From Saprospiraceae bacterium (GTDB taxonomy: Bacteria; Bacteroidota; Bacteroidia; Chitinophagales; Saprospiraceae): a DNA stretch of 64,000 nucleotides. The notes below the pieces were generated by a model. That model was not told the DNA's origin. It did no database searches and saw only the letters and a list, made by a program, of their open reading frames with translations. Positions within the stretch are counted from its first letter, which is position 1; each line of letters starts with the position of its first letter. The position numbers and the translations under genes are program-made. Shown piece by piece: positions 37,456-46,413 of the stretch. The stretch spans positions 104,050 to 168,049 of the forward strand of contig JANQLV010000014.1 in the NCBI GenBank assembly GCA_028280415.1, given 5' to 3'.

Positions 37456-38649
37456 ATGATAGATAAAATAAAAATACTGGCAAAAAGTTATTTTAGAGAT
37501 ACGGTGAAAACCCGCCGACATCTACACCAGCACCCGGAACTCTCTTTTCATGAAGAAAAGACCGGCCGCTTCATTGCAGATCAATTGAAAGCGATGAAAA
37601 TCCCACATCAACATGGATGTGCGGTGAATGGGGTTGTGGCTTTGATTAAAGGTAAAAATCCGAAAAAAAAGATAATTGCGCTGAGAGCAGATATTGATGC
37701 CTTGCCAATCGAAGAGGCGAATAAGGTTTCGTATAAATCGAAAAACAAAGGTGTAATGCATGCCTGTGGCCACGATGTGCACACCGCATCTCTACTGGGA
37801 ACGGCCCGTATTCTGAATGAGTTGAAAGAAGAGTTTGAAGGAACGATCAAATTAATCTTCCAGCCCGCAGAGGAACGTCTGCCGGGAGGGGCTTCGATTA
37901 TGATTGCAGAGGGCGTATTGGAAAACCCAAAACCAAAAAATATTTTCGGACAGCATGTACATCCTCCCCTGGAAGCAGGGAAAGTCGGCTTTCGTCCCGG
38001 TATGTTTATGGCTTCTGCGGATGAAATCTATGTAACGGTAAAAGGAAGAGGCGGACATGGAGCTTTGCCACATGAATGTATTGATCCTGTCCTGATCAGT
38101 GCACATATTATTACTGCTTTACAACAGATCGTTAGCCGGTATTCCAATCCAACTATTCCGAGTGTTTTGACTTTTGGAAAAATTAATTCAACGGAAGGGG
38201 CTACCAATATCATCCCGAACGAAGTGAAACTGGAAGGCACTTTTCGAACGATGAATGAAAAGTGGCGTAAAGTGGCTCATAAGTCAATGCGGAAGATGGC
38301 CAGGGGAATTGCAAAATCAATGGGGGGCGCTTGTGATTTCAACATTGTCAAAGGGTACCCGGCTTTGATCAATGATACAGAGCTTACAAACCGGGCCAAA
38401 CAAAACGCCATAGCCTATCTGGGGGCCAGGAATGTAGTTGACCTTCCAACCAGAATGACTGCGGAGGACTTTTCTTATTATTCTCAGGAAATGCCCGCTT
38501 GTTTCTATCGGCTTGGTACGGGAAATTCTAAAAAAGGGATCACTTCTCCGGTTCATACTAATACTTTTGACATTGATGAGGAAGCACTTGAACTCAGTAC
38601 CGGTTTGATGGCCTGGTTGGCCATTTGCGATCTGAAAGCAAATAAATAA
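37456..38649 (+). CDS. M20 family amidohydrolase (N-acyl-amino-acid type)
   Basis: A 397-residue cytoplasmic metal-dependent amidohydrolase of peptidase family M20D. Metal ligands are visible: Cys104 and His106 in HACGHDVHTAS, Glu139/Glu140 in FQPAEER, His167 in GQHVHP, and a C-terminal PVHTNTFDIDEEAL. The dimerisation domain follows GRGGHGALPH. Relatives hydrolyse N-acetyl-L-amino acids, hippurate or auxin conjugates; substrate is not determined here. Length is typical. No signal peptide is seen. Confidence 0.93.
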   Translation: MIDKIKILAKSYFRDTVKTRRHLHQHPELSFHEEKTGRFIADQLKAMKIPHQHGCAVNGVVALIKGKNPKKKIIALRADIDALPIEEANKVSYKSKNKGVMHACGHDVHTASLLGTARILNELKEEFEGTIKLIFQPAEERLPGGASIMIAEGVLENPKPKNIFGQHVHPPLEAGKVGFRPGMFMASADEIYVTVKGRGGHGALPHECIDPVLISAHIITALQQIVSRYSNPTIPSVLTFGKINSTEGATNIIPNEVKLEGTFRTMNEKWRKVAHKSMRKMARGIAKSMGGACDFNIVKGYPALINDTELTNRAKQNAIAYLGARNVVDLPTRMTAEDFSYYSQEMPACFYRLGTGNSKKGITSPVHTNTFDIDEEALELSTGLMAWLAICDLKANK

Positions 38650-38821
38650 GCGGACTTATTGTACCTTCTTGAATTATTCCGAAAATAATTTTAACTTATA
38701 ATACTTTAGTTCTGAGAACAATATTTATATAAATTTTTATAATTTATTGTTAAAAAGGTATCTAAAATCTAAAATTGGCGTTAAAATTGTGGTTTTTTCT
38801 AATATCAACATTACTATGATT

Positions 38822-38829
38822 TAATTTTG
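38822..38829 (+). promoter_or_regulatory. -7 element upstream of the NtrC-like regulator
   Basis: TAATTTTG matches TAnnTTTG and lies 39 bases before the ATG at 38869. Confidence 0.4.
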
Positions 38830-38868
38830 TAATTCTTCATTTATTAAACCCAATCCCTGTTATACAGT

Positions 38869-40146
38869 ATGGCGAAAATATTGATAGTAGACGACGAAGC
38901 GGCAATCAGAAATACCTTCCGCGAAATTCTTGAATTTGAAAAGTACAATGTGGAAGAATCTCCCGATGGACTTGATGCCCTGGTGAAACTGAAGCAAAGT
39001 ACTTTCGATGTCATCATCATGGACATCAAAATGCCAAAAATGGATGGAATGGAAGCCCTGGAGAGGATTCAAATCCTGGCTCCGGATACTCCTGTAATTA
39101 TGATTTCGGGGCATGCAGATATCAATACTGCCGTCGAAGCCGTTAAAAAAGGTGCTTTTGATTTTGTTTCCAAACCACTGGATTTGAATAGAATGCTGAT
39201 TACCGTTCGCAATGCAATGGATAAATCCAGTTTGATCACAGAGACGAAGGTGCTGAAAAAAAGAGTTTCGAAATCAAAGACTCAAAAAATTATCGGCGAA
39301 TCTTCTGCTATTAATTCGATCAAAGGAACAATCGACCGGGTAGCGCCGACTGAAGCCAGAGTTTTGATCACCGGATCAAATGGTACAGGCAAAGAGTTGG
39401 TAGCCAGATGGATACACGAAAAAAGCGGTCGCAGGGATCATCCAATCATTGAAGTCAACTGTGCAGCGATACCATCTGAGTTGATTGAGAGTGAATTGTT
39501 TGGTCATGAAAAAGGCTCCTTTACTTCTGCTCACAAGCAAAGAATAGGGAAGTTTGAACAGGCTAATGGCGGAACGATTTTTCTGGATGAAATTGGAGAC
39601 ATGAGCCTGGATGCCCAGGCTAAAGTACTTCGGGCGCTACAGGAGAATGTAATTACACGGGTAGGGGGAGAAAAAGATATCCGGGTAGATGTAAGGGTAA
39701 TCGCAGCAACCAATAAAAACCTGAGAGAAGAAATCGCTAACAAACGGTTCCGGGAAGACCTTTATCACCGTCTTGCGGTAATTGTTATCGAAGTGCCAAC
39801 ATTGAATGAAAGAAGAGAAGACATTCCTTTATTGGTCGATCACTTCAATCAATTAGTTAGTGGAGAGTATGATGTTGAACCTAAACCAATTACAGACGAG
39901 GCAGTTAAAGGGCTGCAGGCCTACAACTGGACCGGTAATATTCGGGAACTGAGAAATGTGATGGAAAGATTGATTATTCTCAGTGGCGAACAAATTACCG
40001 AAGAAGACGTTAATAAGTTTGTGACTAATAACGGATCAAGACGTTCTTCCAGACTAAGTGAGCTTTTCGAAAAATATGATAATATTAATGATTTGCTTAA
40101 GTTTGTGAAAGAAGAATATGAGAAAAACGTTATGGAAAAGGTTTGA
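38869..40146 (+). CDS. NtrC-like response regulator lacking the C-terminal DNA-binding domain
   Basis: A 425-residue response regulator. The receiver domain (1 to about 120) has the acidic pair VDDE, phospho-acceptor Asp52 in MDIKMPKMDG and the SKPLD lysine. A sigma-54 activator AAA+ domain follows, with Walker A GSNGTGKE, NCAAIPSELIESELFGH and Walker B IFLDEIGDM. The sigma-54 contact loop GAFTGA is GSFTSA. The protein ends at EEYEKNVMEKV, where relatives continue into a Fis-type helix-turn-helix; no such domain follows in any frame before the terminator at 40193. It may act from solution or through a partner. No kinase is adjacent; the NtrY-like kinase at 10-14 kb is a candidate. Confidence 0.9.
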   Translation: MAKILIVDDEAAIRNTFREILEFEKYNVEESPDGLDALVKLKQSTFDVIIMDIKMPKMDGMEALERIQILAPDTPVIMISGHADINTAVEAVKKGAFDFVSKPLDLNRMLITVRNAMDKSSLITETKVLKKRVSKSKTQKIIGESSAINSIKGTIDRVAPTEARVLITGSNGTGKELVARWIHEKSGRRDHPIIEVNCAAIPSELIESELFGHEKGSFTSAHKQRIGKFEQANGGTIFLDEIGDMSLDAQAKVLRALQENVITRVGGEKDIRVDVRVIAATNKNLREEIANKRFREDLYHRLAVIVIEVPTLNERREDIPLLVDHFNQLVSGEYDVEPKPITDEAVKGLQAYNWTGNIRELRNVMERLIILSGEQITEEDVNKFVTNNGSRRSSRLSELFEKYDNINDLLKFVKEEYEKNVMEKV

Positions 40147-40192
40147 TGAACTTATGCTTAAGATAGGAATTTAACAAAATGATTATAAAATC

Positions 40193-40224
40193 AAAAAGCC
40201 TGTCAAATTCTGACGGGCTTTTTG
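40193..40224 (+). terminator. intrinsic terminator after the response regulator
   Basis: AAAAAGCCTGTCA pairs with TGACGGGCTTTTT (one G-T wobble) around a five-base loop, ending in five T residues. Confidence 0.92.
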
Positions 40225-40243
40225 GTGCAAAGAGCTAAAAATT

Positions 40244-40978
40244 ATGAAAAACACAGAAAACCAATCACCGACTCCTGAAAAAGAACGTAGAATGAAGCAG
40301 TGGAGTAAGCAAAAAGGCGAAAACTCTTGGACTATGTTTAAGGTGCTCTCGGAATTTGTCAATGGTTTTGAGACAATGAATCGAATTGGCCCCTGTATTT
40401 CAATCTTCGGATCGGCCCGAACCAAACCCGAACATCCCTATTATCAGCTTGCCGTTCGCATTGCAATGCGGCTTACAGATGAAGGTTATGGTGTAATTAC
40501 TGGTGGAGGCCCCGGAATTATGGAAGCTGGAAACAAGGGGGCATCTATGACGGGAGGGCTTTCAGTAGGACTGAATATTGATTTACCTTTCGAGCAGGGG
40601 CACAACCCTTTTATTCATCCGGAACTAAATCTCAATCACCGGTACTTTTTTGTACGCAAGGTTATGTTTGTCAAATATGCTCAGGCTTTTGTAGCATTGC
40701 CCGGAGGATTTGGGACGATGGATGAATTATTCGAAGTACTTACCCTGATTCAGACGAAAAAAATAACAAGGGTTCCTGTGATTTTGGTGGGTAGTGATTT
40801 TTGGAGTGGAATGAAAGACTGGATTGTTGACGTTATGTTGCAAAAAGCAAAAAATATTAGCGAAGATGATCTGGATTTATTGCCGATTGTGGATGATCCG
40901 AATGAAGTGGTTAAAGTCATTAATGACTTTTATGCCGGTGATCCAAGCCATGAATTAGCACCTAATTTTGATATGTAG
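40244..40978 (+). CDS. LOG family protein (TIGR00730, nucleoside-5'-monophosphate phosphoribohydrolase-like)
   Basis: A 244-residue Rossmann-like protein with the two LOG signatures: GGGPGIMEAGNKGA and PGGFGTMDELFEVLTLIQ. LOG enzymes release a base from nucleoside 5'-monophosphates, including cytokinin ribotides; old annotations call them lysine decarboxylases, which is wrong. The N-terminal about 45 residues are charged and precede the fold (ISIFGSARTKP). The real substrate in Bacteroidota is unknown. It starts 20 bases after a terminator and ends at another. Confidence 0.9.
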   Translation: MKNTENQSPTPEKERRMKQWSKQKGENSWTMFKVLSEFVNGFETMNRIGPCISIFGSARTKPEHPYYQLAVRIAMRLTDEGYGVITGGGPGIMEAGNKGASMTGGLSVGLNIDLPFEQGHNPFIHPELNLNHRYFFVRKVMFVKYAQAFVALPGGFGTMDELFEVLTLIQTKKITRVPVILVGSDFWSGMKDWIVDVMLQKAKNISEDDLDLLPIVDDPNEVVKVINDFYAGDPSHELAPNFDM

Positions 40979-40983
40979 AAAAT

Positions 40984-41020
40984 GAAAAAGGAAGATGTCC
41001 TCGAAATATCTTCCTTTTTC
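40984..41020. terminator. bidirectional terminator between LOG and porin genes
   Basis: GAAAAAGGAAGAT pairs perfectly with ATCTTCCTTTTTC over 13 base pairs with an 11-base loop. Both arms give T-rich ends, so the two convergent genes share it. Confidence 0.92.
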
Positions 41021-41041
41021 TTTCATTCATCGCAACTAGGC

Positions 41042-42940
41042 TTAATTAATCAACTGCCAGGACACTCCAAATTTTACGGTGAAGTAGGGCTGGGCATATC
41101 CGGCAGCTTGATAATATAATTCATTTTGAAAAAGCTGATTGAGATTTTCCGCCCGGATAAAAAACCTGAAATGCCTGACTTTGAAACTGGTATAAGCATC
41201 TACCACCGGGTATAATTCTACTTCTTGTGTATCCTGTAAATGAAACTGTCCCGTTAAGGGCTGATAATAATTGGCAAAATAGGATTCAACTAAACGTAAG
41301 TCCAGTCCCAATCGCAGGAGCATTACCTTATTTCTGAATAAACTACCTTCAAAGTACAGATTGTGTTTGGAGAAAAAACCGGGCACTCGGATCACATCTT
41401 CCGTGACGGTCTGTAATGCTACAGTATTATCCAAATGGAACGGTCCCAGTTTGAAATTTTGCTGAACAATCAATTGTAAAATATTGACCGGTGTACCGGT
41501 TTGCCGGGGAAATGCCAGCGTATCAAAATAGATTAAATTATTCAAGAGATGATACTTTCCGGTTACACTGAAACCAAAAGAAGGCAAACTATAAGTCGCA
41601 GATAAATTGGTTTCCAGAGTTTTGTTAAAATCATTTTCCCATAAAGATTGCTCGGAGATGAACATACGTTGTTGGATGAGGCTTGGAGAATACAGGTGAT
41701 TGACTATACTCGTTTTGAAGTTTCCGGCCTTTTTAAAATCCAAAAATAATTCTCCACCCAGACGGTAATCCCCAAAGTTGGCTAAAAGATTATAAGCCAG
41801 GAACGTATTGATATCAAGCCTTTCGTTTGGACTGAAATCCCAACGCCCACCCAGAACGAGATGATTGATGGTAGAATCCAGGGGCTCTTGATTCAAAAAA
41901 TGGATTTGATGTTTTAGACTAACTTCCAGTAAATCTCTGCGGGATTGTTCTGTACTGGAGGTACTCAGTGCGAATTTATTTTCAATACTATTATCCTCTA
42001 TGAAATAGCGTACTCCCCTTGTGTCAAGTAATAAGTGTTTGTAATAAACTGTATCCACTGGTGGATTATCATCGTAGAATTTGTAGTCATTGGTTCGAAA
42101 AACCAGATCATGTGCGGCCACAAATTTTCGATTATTATTTGTCTGAATAGAATCTACCTTTCCCAGAAAATTATATTGCTGACTATAGGCGTATTCCCGG
42201 CTAACGTGAAAAGTTCGGGCAGATTGCAGAAAAACAGGAATATTAAAAACCCGATCGGTATTGGCTTCTTCGAGTTCTGCAATGTTTACTCCGCCATTAT
42301 CTTCCACATCATTCGTATTGGACACAAAAGTCAGAAATGAATCGTATTTACCGTTTTTATGATGATACCAAAGTCCTATCCCAAATGCAGTATTAACGAT
42401 TGCCTGAGATTTGAATTGCCCTAGATTATTCATTCGTTTATAGTCGACTGATAAATTGAGCCCTCTAGCAAAATTTCGGGTAAATTTCGCCTTGAAATAA
42501 GTGTTTTCCTGGGTTGGTCCCTGAGCAAAATAGAGGTCAGAAAAAGCTTTTTCTACTTTATAAAAAGCAATGTCTTTGTATTTGAGTTTATATAAGTCAT
42601 ATTGATGAAAGCCGACATCTAGCCCCAGGTGATTTTGAGCAGTATACAATTGTGGCATCAAAGCTGTTCCCAGGTTTCCGAGCTGCGCATAATCTACGAG
42701 CTGTTGGCGGGCCGGGTCGTACTGTTCGAATCGATTATTGAGCAGCGTATCCGAAAAATAGCGAAGCAAACTGATATTGTCCTGATAAAAATATTGAACG
42801 TTGAGGCTATCGGATTCAACGGGTGCTTGTTGGGCAGGCGCCGAAGCCCCTCCCGAGCCAAGCCCTCCGGGAAACTGGCCATAAGCCAGTATCATAGTAC
42901 TCATCCAAAAAATCCAACTTAGCCCAAACTTTAGCATCAT
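41042..42940 (-). CDS. putative porin (Porin_10-type outer-membrane barrel)
   Basis: A 632-residue outer-membrane protein. With the start at 42940 the signal peptide is MMLKFGLSWIFWMSTMILAYGQ. The mature protein is dominated by alternating amphipathic strands, with the family-like opening VQYFYQDNISLLRYFSDTLL and LGLDVGFHQYDLYK, and the end AQPYFTVKFGVSWQL. This matches the Bacteroidota putative porin family in length and layout; the substrate is unknown. The longer frame reaches 42964 but an exact -7 element sits at 42946-42953, so translation should begin at 42940 or 42937. Confidence 0.85.
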   Translation of the reverse strand: MMLKFGLSWIFWMSTMILAYGQFPGGLGSGGASAPAQQAPVESDSLNVQYFYQDNISLLRYFSDTLLNNRFEQYDPARQQLVDYAQLGNLGTALMPQLYTAQNHLGLDVGFHQYDLYKLKYKDIAFYKVEKAFSDLYFAQGPTQENTYFKAKFTRNFARGLNLSVDYKRMNNLGQFKSQAIVNTAFGIGLWYHHKNGKYDSFLTFVSNTNDVEDNGGVNIAELEEANTDRVFNIPVFLQSARTFHVSREYAYSQQYNFLGKVDSIQTNNNRKFVAAHDLVFRTNDYKFYDDNPPVDTVYYKHLLLDTRGVRYFIEDNSIENKFALSTSSTEQSRRDLLEVSLKHQIHFLNQEPLDSTINHLVLGGRWDFSPNERLDINTFLAYNLLANFGDYRLGGELFLDFKKAGNFKTSIVNHLYSPSLIQQRMFISEQSLWENDFNKTLETNLSATYSLPSFGFSVTGKYHLLNNLIYFDTLAFPRQTGTPVNILQLIVQQNFKLGPFHLDNTVALQTVTEDVIRVPGFFSKHNLYFEGSLFRNKVMLLRLGLDLRLVESYFANYYQPLTGQFHLQDTQEVELYPVVDAYTSFKVRHFRFFIRAENLNQLFQNELYYQAAGYAQPYFTVKFGVSWQLIN

Positions 42941-42945
42941 AGCCG

Positions 42946-42953
42946 CAAAAATA
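42946..42953 (-). promoter_or_regulatory. -7 element of the porin gene, abutting the start codon
   Basis: On the minus strand TATTTTTG matches TAnnTTTG. Five bases separate it from ATG 42940, which predicts a leaderless or near-leaderless message and decides the start codon. Confidence 0.5.
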
Positions 42954-43061
42954 AGAAACCCCAATCATTTAGATACGGGAATAAATCATCTGTTTTATAT
43001 AAACTCAGATTAGCGGCTTTAATTGCGTACAACAGATAGATGAATTTTTACGATTCTCCTA

Positions 43062-43865
43062 TTACATATCCAGGACCGCTGGACTCATGCCCATGTTAGA
43101 GAATCCACCATCGTGATAAAGGTTTTGCATAGTAATCATACGAGAAAGGTCGGAAAACATAAATACACAATAATTAGCACAGTCTTCCGCCGGAGCATTA
43201 CCCAAAGGTGACATCTTATCCGCATAGTCAAAAAATTCCTGGAAACCTTTGATCCCACTGCCCGCAGTAGTCATTGTAGGAGACTGTGAAATCGTATTGA
43301 CCCGTACCTTTTTTTCTACACCCAGATGATAACCAAAACTTCTGGCAAATGACTCTAACAAGGATTTGGACTCTGCCATCTCATTATAGTCAGGAAAAGT
43401 ACGTTGGGCGGCAATATAAGTGAGTGCCAGGACAGAACCCCATTCCTTGATCGCATCCTGTTTTAATAAGGTTTGCATGACCTTATGAAAAGAAATTGCA
43501 GAAATATCAAAGGTTTTGGTCATCCAGTCGTATTTAAGATCGGTATAGGCTCTTTTCTTACGAACATTGAGGGACATTCCGATAGAATGCAGGACAAAAT
43601 CAATTTTCCCACCTAGAATTTCTACGGATTGATTGATTAGGTTTTCAAGGTCTTCTAAGTTGGTAGCATCCGCTGGAATAACTTCGGCATTACATTTTTT
43701 ACCTAGTTCCTGTATCTTTCCGAACCTTAAAGCCACGGGGGCATTACTCAAAGTAAAGGTGGCTCCTTCTTCGTGACATCGCTCTGCAACTTTCCAGGCG
43801 ATAGATGCTTCATCCAGTGCGCCAAAAATAATTCCTTTTTTTCCCGCTAGTAAATTGTTTGACAT
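43062..43865 (-). CDS. fabI: enoyl-ACP reductase (FabI)
   Basis: FabI reduces trans-2-enoyl-ACP with NADH in the last step of each fatty acid elongation round. The 267-residue short-chain dehydrogenase fold shows the FabI-type cofactor region KKGIIFGALDEASIAW, the HSIGMS segment, and the catalytic tyrosine and lysine in DYNEMAESKSLL (Tyr-x6-Lys). Family features continue with VRVNTISQSPTMTTAGSGIKGF and the C-terminal YHDGGFSNMGM. The ENR type is the triclosan-binding FabI rather than FabK or FabV. It stands alone, downstream of recN on the same strand. Confidence 0.95.
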   Translation of the reverse strand: MSNNLLAGKKGIIFGALDEASIAWKVAERCHEEGATFTLSNAPVALRFGKIQELGKKCNAEVIPADATNLEDLENLINQSVEILGGKIDFVLHSIGMSLNVRKKRAYTDLKYDWMTKTFDISAISFHKVMQTLLKQDAIKEWGSVLALTYIAAQRTFPDYNEMAESKSLLESFARSFGYHLGVEKKVRVNTISQSPTMTTAGSGIKGFQEFFDYADKMSPLGNAPAEDCANYCVFMFSDLSRMITMQNLYHDGGFSNMGMSPAVLDM

Positions 43866-43946
43866 GGTTTGGTATTTAATATTCGTTAATTTCGATTTTC
43901 TTTGAATTTAATAAGCGTTTTTTCACTTTCTCTTATTTCGGATAAA

Positions 43947-45602
43947 TTAAAGCATTAAAAGCTCCCGGGCATTTTTGATCGCTGAATCCGAAGGAGGATT
44001 ACCGCTAAGCATAGTTGCAACTTCTTTAATGCGATCTTCCAGTTCGAGCAGCCTTACATTCGTTACGGTACGATCGCCTTTTACTTTTTTATAAACAAAA
44101 TAATGGGTATCTGCCTTGACCGCAATCTGCGGTGTATGTGTAATGGAAACCACTTGATGTTTATTAGCCAGTCCGTGTAAAATATTTCCCATTTTCAAAG
44201 CGACATCACCGGAAACTCCGGTATCAATCTCGTCAAAGATAAGTGTGGGTAATGGGATAGCGCTGGCCACAAGCGATTTGGTGCAGAGGGTAAGCCGGGA
44301 AATTTCTCCCCCCGAAGCGACATCTTTGATGGGCAGAAATTTGCTACCCATATTCGGCGCAAAGAGGAAGTTAATTTCATCGTATCCGGTACTGTTGAGT
44401 TCCTCCAGTTTATTCACTTCTACCTTTAACCGGGCGTGTTCCATGGAAAGTTGCCCAAGCAGTTCGTGTACTTCATCTTCGAAGTCAGAAACGACCGATT
44501 TTCGCTTGTTGGATAATTGCTCGGCCGTTTTGAACAATAAACTTTTACGGGCTTCCAGGCTTTGCTCAATAGCTGCAATTTCTCCTGAAAGGTCGGCGAA
44601 TCCGGAAAGTTTTTGTTCCAGTTCCGCTTGGATATCCATTAATTCTCCAACTGTTTTGACCTGATGCTTATTCTGTAGCTTATAAATTTGATCCAGTCTT
44701 TCCTGGATTTCCTGTATTCTCGCAGCATCGTACTCTGTAGCCTCTGCAATTTTTTCAAAATCCTGAACCAGATCCTGTAATTCCAGTACCAGACCATCGT
44801 AGCGGTCGGAAATATGCTCAATATCCGGATGGAAATTTCGCACAGAGGTTAAAGATTGACCGATTTGTTGCAATTGCCCAATGAGCGATTGCTCTGCTTC
44901 GCTTAAATGCTGAAATGCTGTGCCTAAGGTACGTTTGATATCTTCCGCATTGCTCAATCGGTTTAATTCACCTTCCAGGCTATCCTGCTCACCTTCTACT
45001 AATACGGTTTCGCGAAATTCTTTCAATTGAAAACTTAAAAAATCTACCTCCTTGGCTGCATTCTGACTCTGTGCTATCAGTTTAGTTAATCTCTTCTTAT
45101 CGGCTTGATATTGCTTGAATTCATCCTGGTATTCGTGGAGCAGGGATTTGTTTTCGGCGAGGGCATCTATCATTCTCAGCTGGAAGGAAATATTGTGTAT
45201 ATCCAGTGTATCAAATTGCTGGTGTAAATCGATTAGGGAACTGCTTAGTTTTTGCAGAACCTTTAGATTGACTGGTGTATCATTGACAAATGATCTTGAT
45301 TTTCCGCTGGGAGTCAATTCTCTTCGCACCACTACTTCCTCGTCGTAATCAATATCATGAATTTCAAAGAATGCTTGTAAATTATATTTTGAAACTTCGA
45401 AAACACCTTCGACAATGCATTTTTTTGCATCATCATAAAGGGATTTGGTATCTGCTCGTTTTCCCATAATGAGACCTAATGCTCCGAGCAAAATGGATTT
45501 TCCGGCGCCAGTCTCTCCCGTGATAATCGTCAAACGATCCGAAAAGTTGATCTCCTGCTCTTCGATGATCGCATAATTTTTAATAATCAGGCGTTTTATC
45601 AT
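43947..45602 (-). CDS. recN: DNA repair protein RecN
   Basis: RecN is an SMC-like ATPase that acts at DNA double-strand breaks. The 551-residue product starts MIKRLIIKNYAIIEEQEI, exactly the family N terminus, with Walker A TGETGAGKSILLGALG. Long coiled-coil arms fill about residues 150-380, and the C-terminal ATPase half has SGGEISRLTLC (signature), IFDEIDTGVSG (Walker B) and VSITHTPQIA. An in-frame start at 45701 would add 33 residues, but the promoter lies inside that extension, so ATG 45602 is preferred. Confidence 0.96.
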   Translation of the reverse strand: MIKRLIIKNYAIIEEQEINFSDRLTIITGETGAGKSILLGALGLIMGKRADTKSLYDDAKKCIVEGVFEVSKYNLQAFFEIHDIDYDEEVVVRRELTPSGKSRSFVNDTPVNLKVLQKLSSSLIDLHQQFDTLDIHNISFQLRMIDALAENKSLLHEYQDEFKQYQADKKRLTKLIAQSQNAAKEVDFLSFQLKEFRETVLVEGEQDSLEGELNRLSNAEDIKRTLGTAFQHLSEAEQSLIGQLQQIGQSLTSVRNFHPDIEHISDRYDGLVLELQDLVQDFEKIAEATEYDAARIQEIQERLDQIYKLQNKHQVKTVGELMDIQAELEQKLSGFADLSGEIAAIEQSLEARKSLLFKTAEQLSNKRKSVVSDFEDEVHELLGQLSMEHARLKVEVNKLEELNSTGYDEINFLFAPNMGSKFLPIKDVASGGEISRLTLCTKSLVASAIPLPTLIFDEIDTGVSGDVALKMGNILHGLANKHQVVSITHTPQIAVKADTHYFVYKKVKGDRTVTNVRLLELEDRIKEVATMLSGNPPSDSAIKNARELLML

Positions 45603-45623
45603 AGATTTTCGAAATATCGCCAG

Positions 45624-45631
45624 CAAAGATA
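45624..45631 (-). promoter_or_regulatory. -7 element of recN
   Basis: On the minus strand TATCTTTG matches TAnnTTTG and lies 21 bases before ATG 45602. This decides the recN start. Confidence 0.55.
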
Positions 45632-45824
45632 GCGAAAAATTGTGTTTCGGAAAGCAGTATAAAAGAGAAGTCAGGACCTGGTTTTGAAGTAATTGATCCA
45701 TGAAGCGAGTACATGAATATAAGAATAACTTCAGGCCATGGGAATCTACTGGACAATTATTAATGAGCCCTTAATTAATCATATGTTTTTTCTTAATTTA
45801 GTTTTTTATTAAAACCTATAGCTT

Positions 45825-46295
45825 ATGAAAATTTTAACGCTTTTATTCACATTTACTTTTATAACTTTTTCCTCGTTTGCACAGAGTGCGGCGGATATTC
45901 CTTCATTGACTTTTAAAAGTGAAGAAGATTACCGGAAATACGAAGGGGAAGTACTCAAGAGTGCCGATCTTGTTTTAAATACACCACTCAATGAGCGGGA
46001 GAAGGTAAGAGAAAGAGCCGTCCGGTTTATTTTGAGATGGATGGAAGGAACTCCCGATTACAGTTTTGCCTTGGGCGAAGATTTTATAAATCTGACAAAG
46101 GGCAATGAAGATTTACCGGGTGTTTATTTAAGCGCTTTGGTTAAAGCTGCATTGGATAATAGAATAAATGGTGAAGCAATTAATGCACAGGGAAGAGAAT
46201 TGTTCCTGGACTATTGTGCGAATGAAAACAATAAGGTAAAACCTAATAAAAAAGTTAAGAAATTACTCAAGGCAAGGCAGAAAAAAGGTAGATAA
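45825..46295 (+). CDS. small secreted protein, unknown function
   Basis: A 156-residue protein with signal peptide MKILTLLFTFTFITFSSFAQ. The mature part is helical and charged, with SLTFKSEEDYRKYEGEVLKSADLVL and a middle FILRWMEGTPDYSFALGEDF, and ends in a very basic tail (KKVKKLLKARQKKGR). I do not recognise a family by motif. It stands between recN, from which it diverges, and a convergent aminopeptidase gene. Confidence 0.75.
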   Translation: MKILTLLFTFTFITFSSFAQSAADIPSLTFKSEEDYRKYEGEVLKSADLVLNTPLNEREKVRERAVRFILRWMEGTPDYSFALGEDFINLTKGNEDLPGVYLSALVKAALDNRINGEAINAQGRELFLDYCANENNKVKPNKKVKKLLKARQKKGR

Positions 46296-46300
46296 TGCTG

Positions 46301-46376
46301 TCAAGTGTCAAGTGCAAATGTCAAGTTCAAGTATCAAAATGTTGAGTTTGAACTTGGCACTTGAGCTTGAACTTAT
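46301..46376. repeat. palindromic cluster of TCAAGT units
   Basis: The left half carries five TCAAGT copies on the + strand and the right half carries AACTTGA/CACTTGA copies. CAAGTGC (46309-46315) pairs with GCACTTG (46357-46363), and CAAGTTCAA (46322-46330) pairs with TTGAACTTG (46348-46356). It lies between two convergent genes, so it may be a terminator or a dispersed repeat element. Confidence 0.7.
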
Positions 46377-46413
46377 GCTTAATATTTAACAAGTCCGCTA
46401 CTACTTTGCTTAT

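Noticed and set aside
45603..45701. N-terminal extension of RecN by 33 residues
   Set aside because: The extension spans an exact -7 element, and MIKRLIIKNYAI is the usual RecN start.
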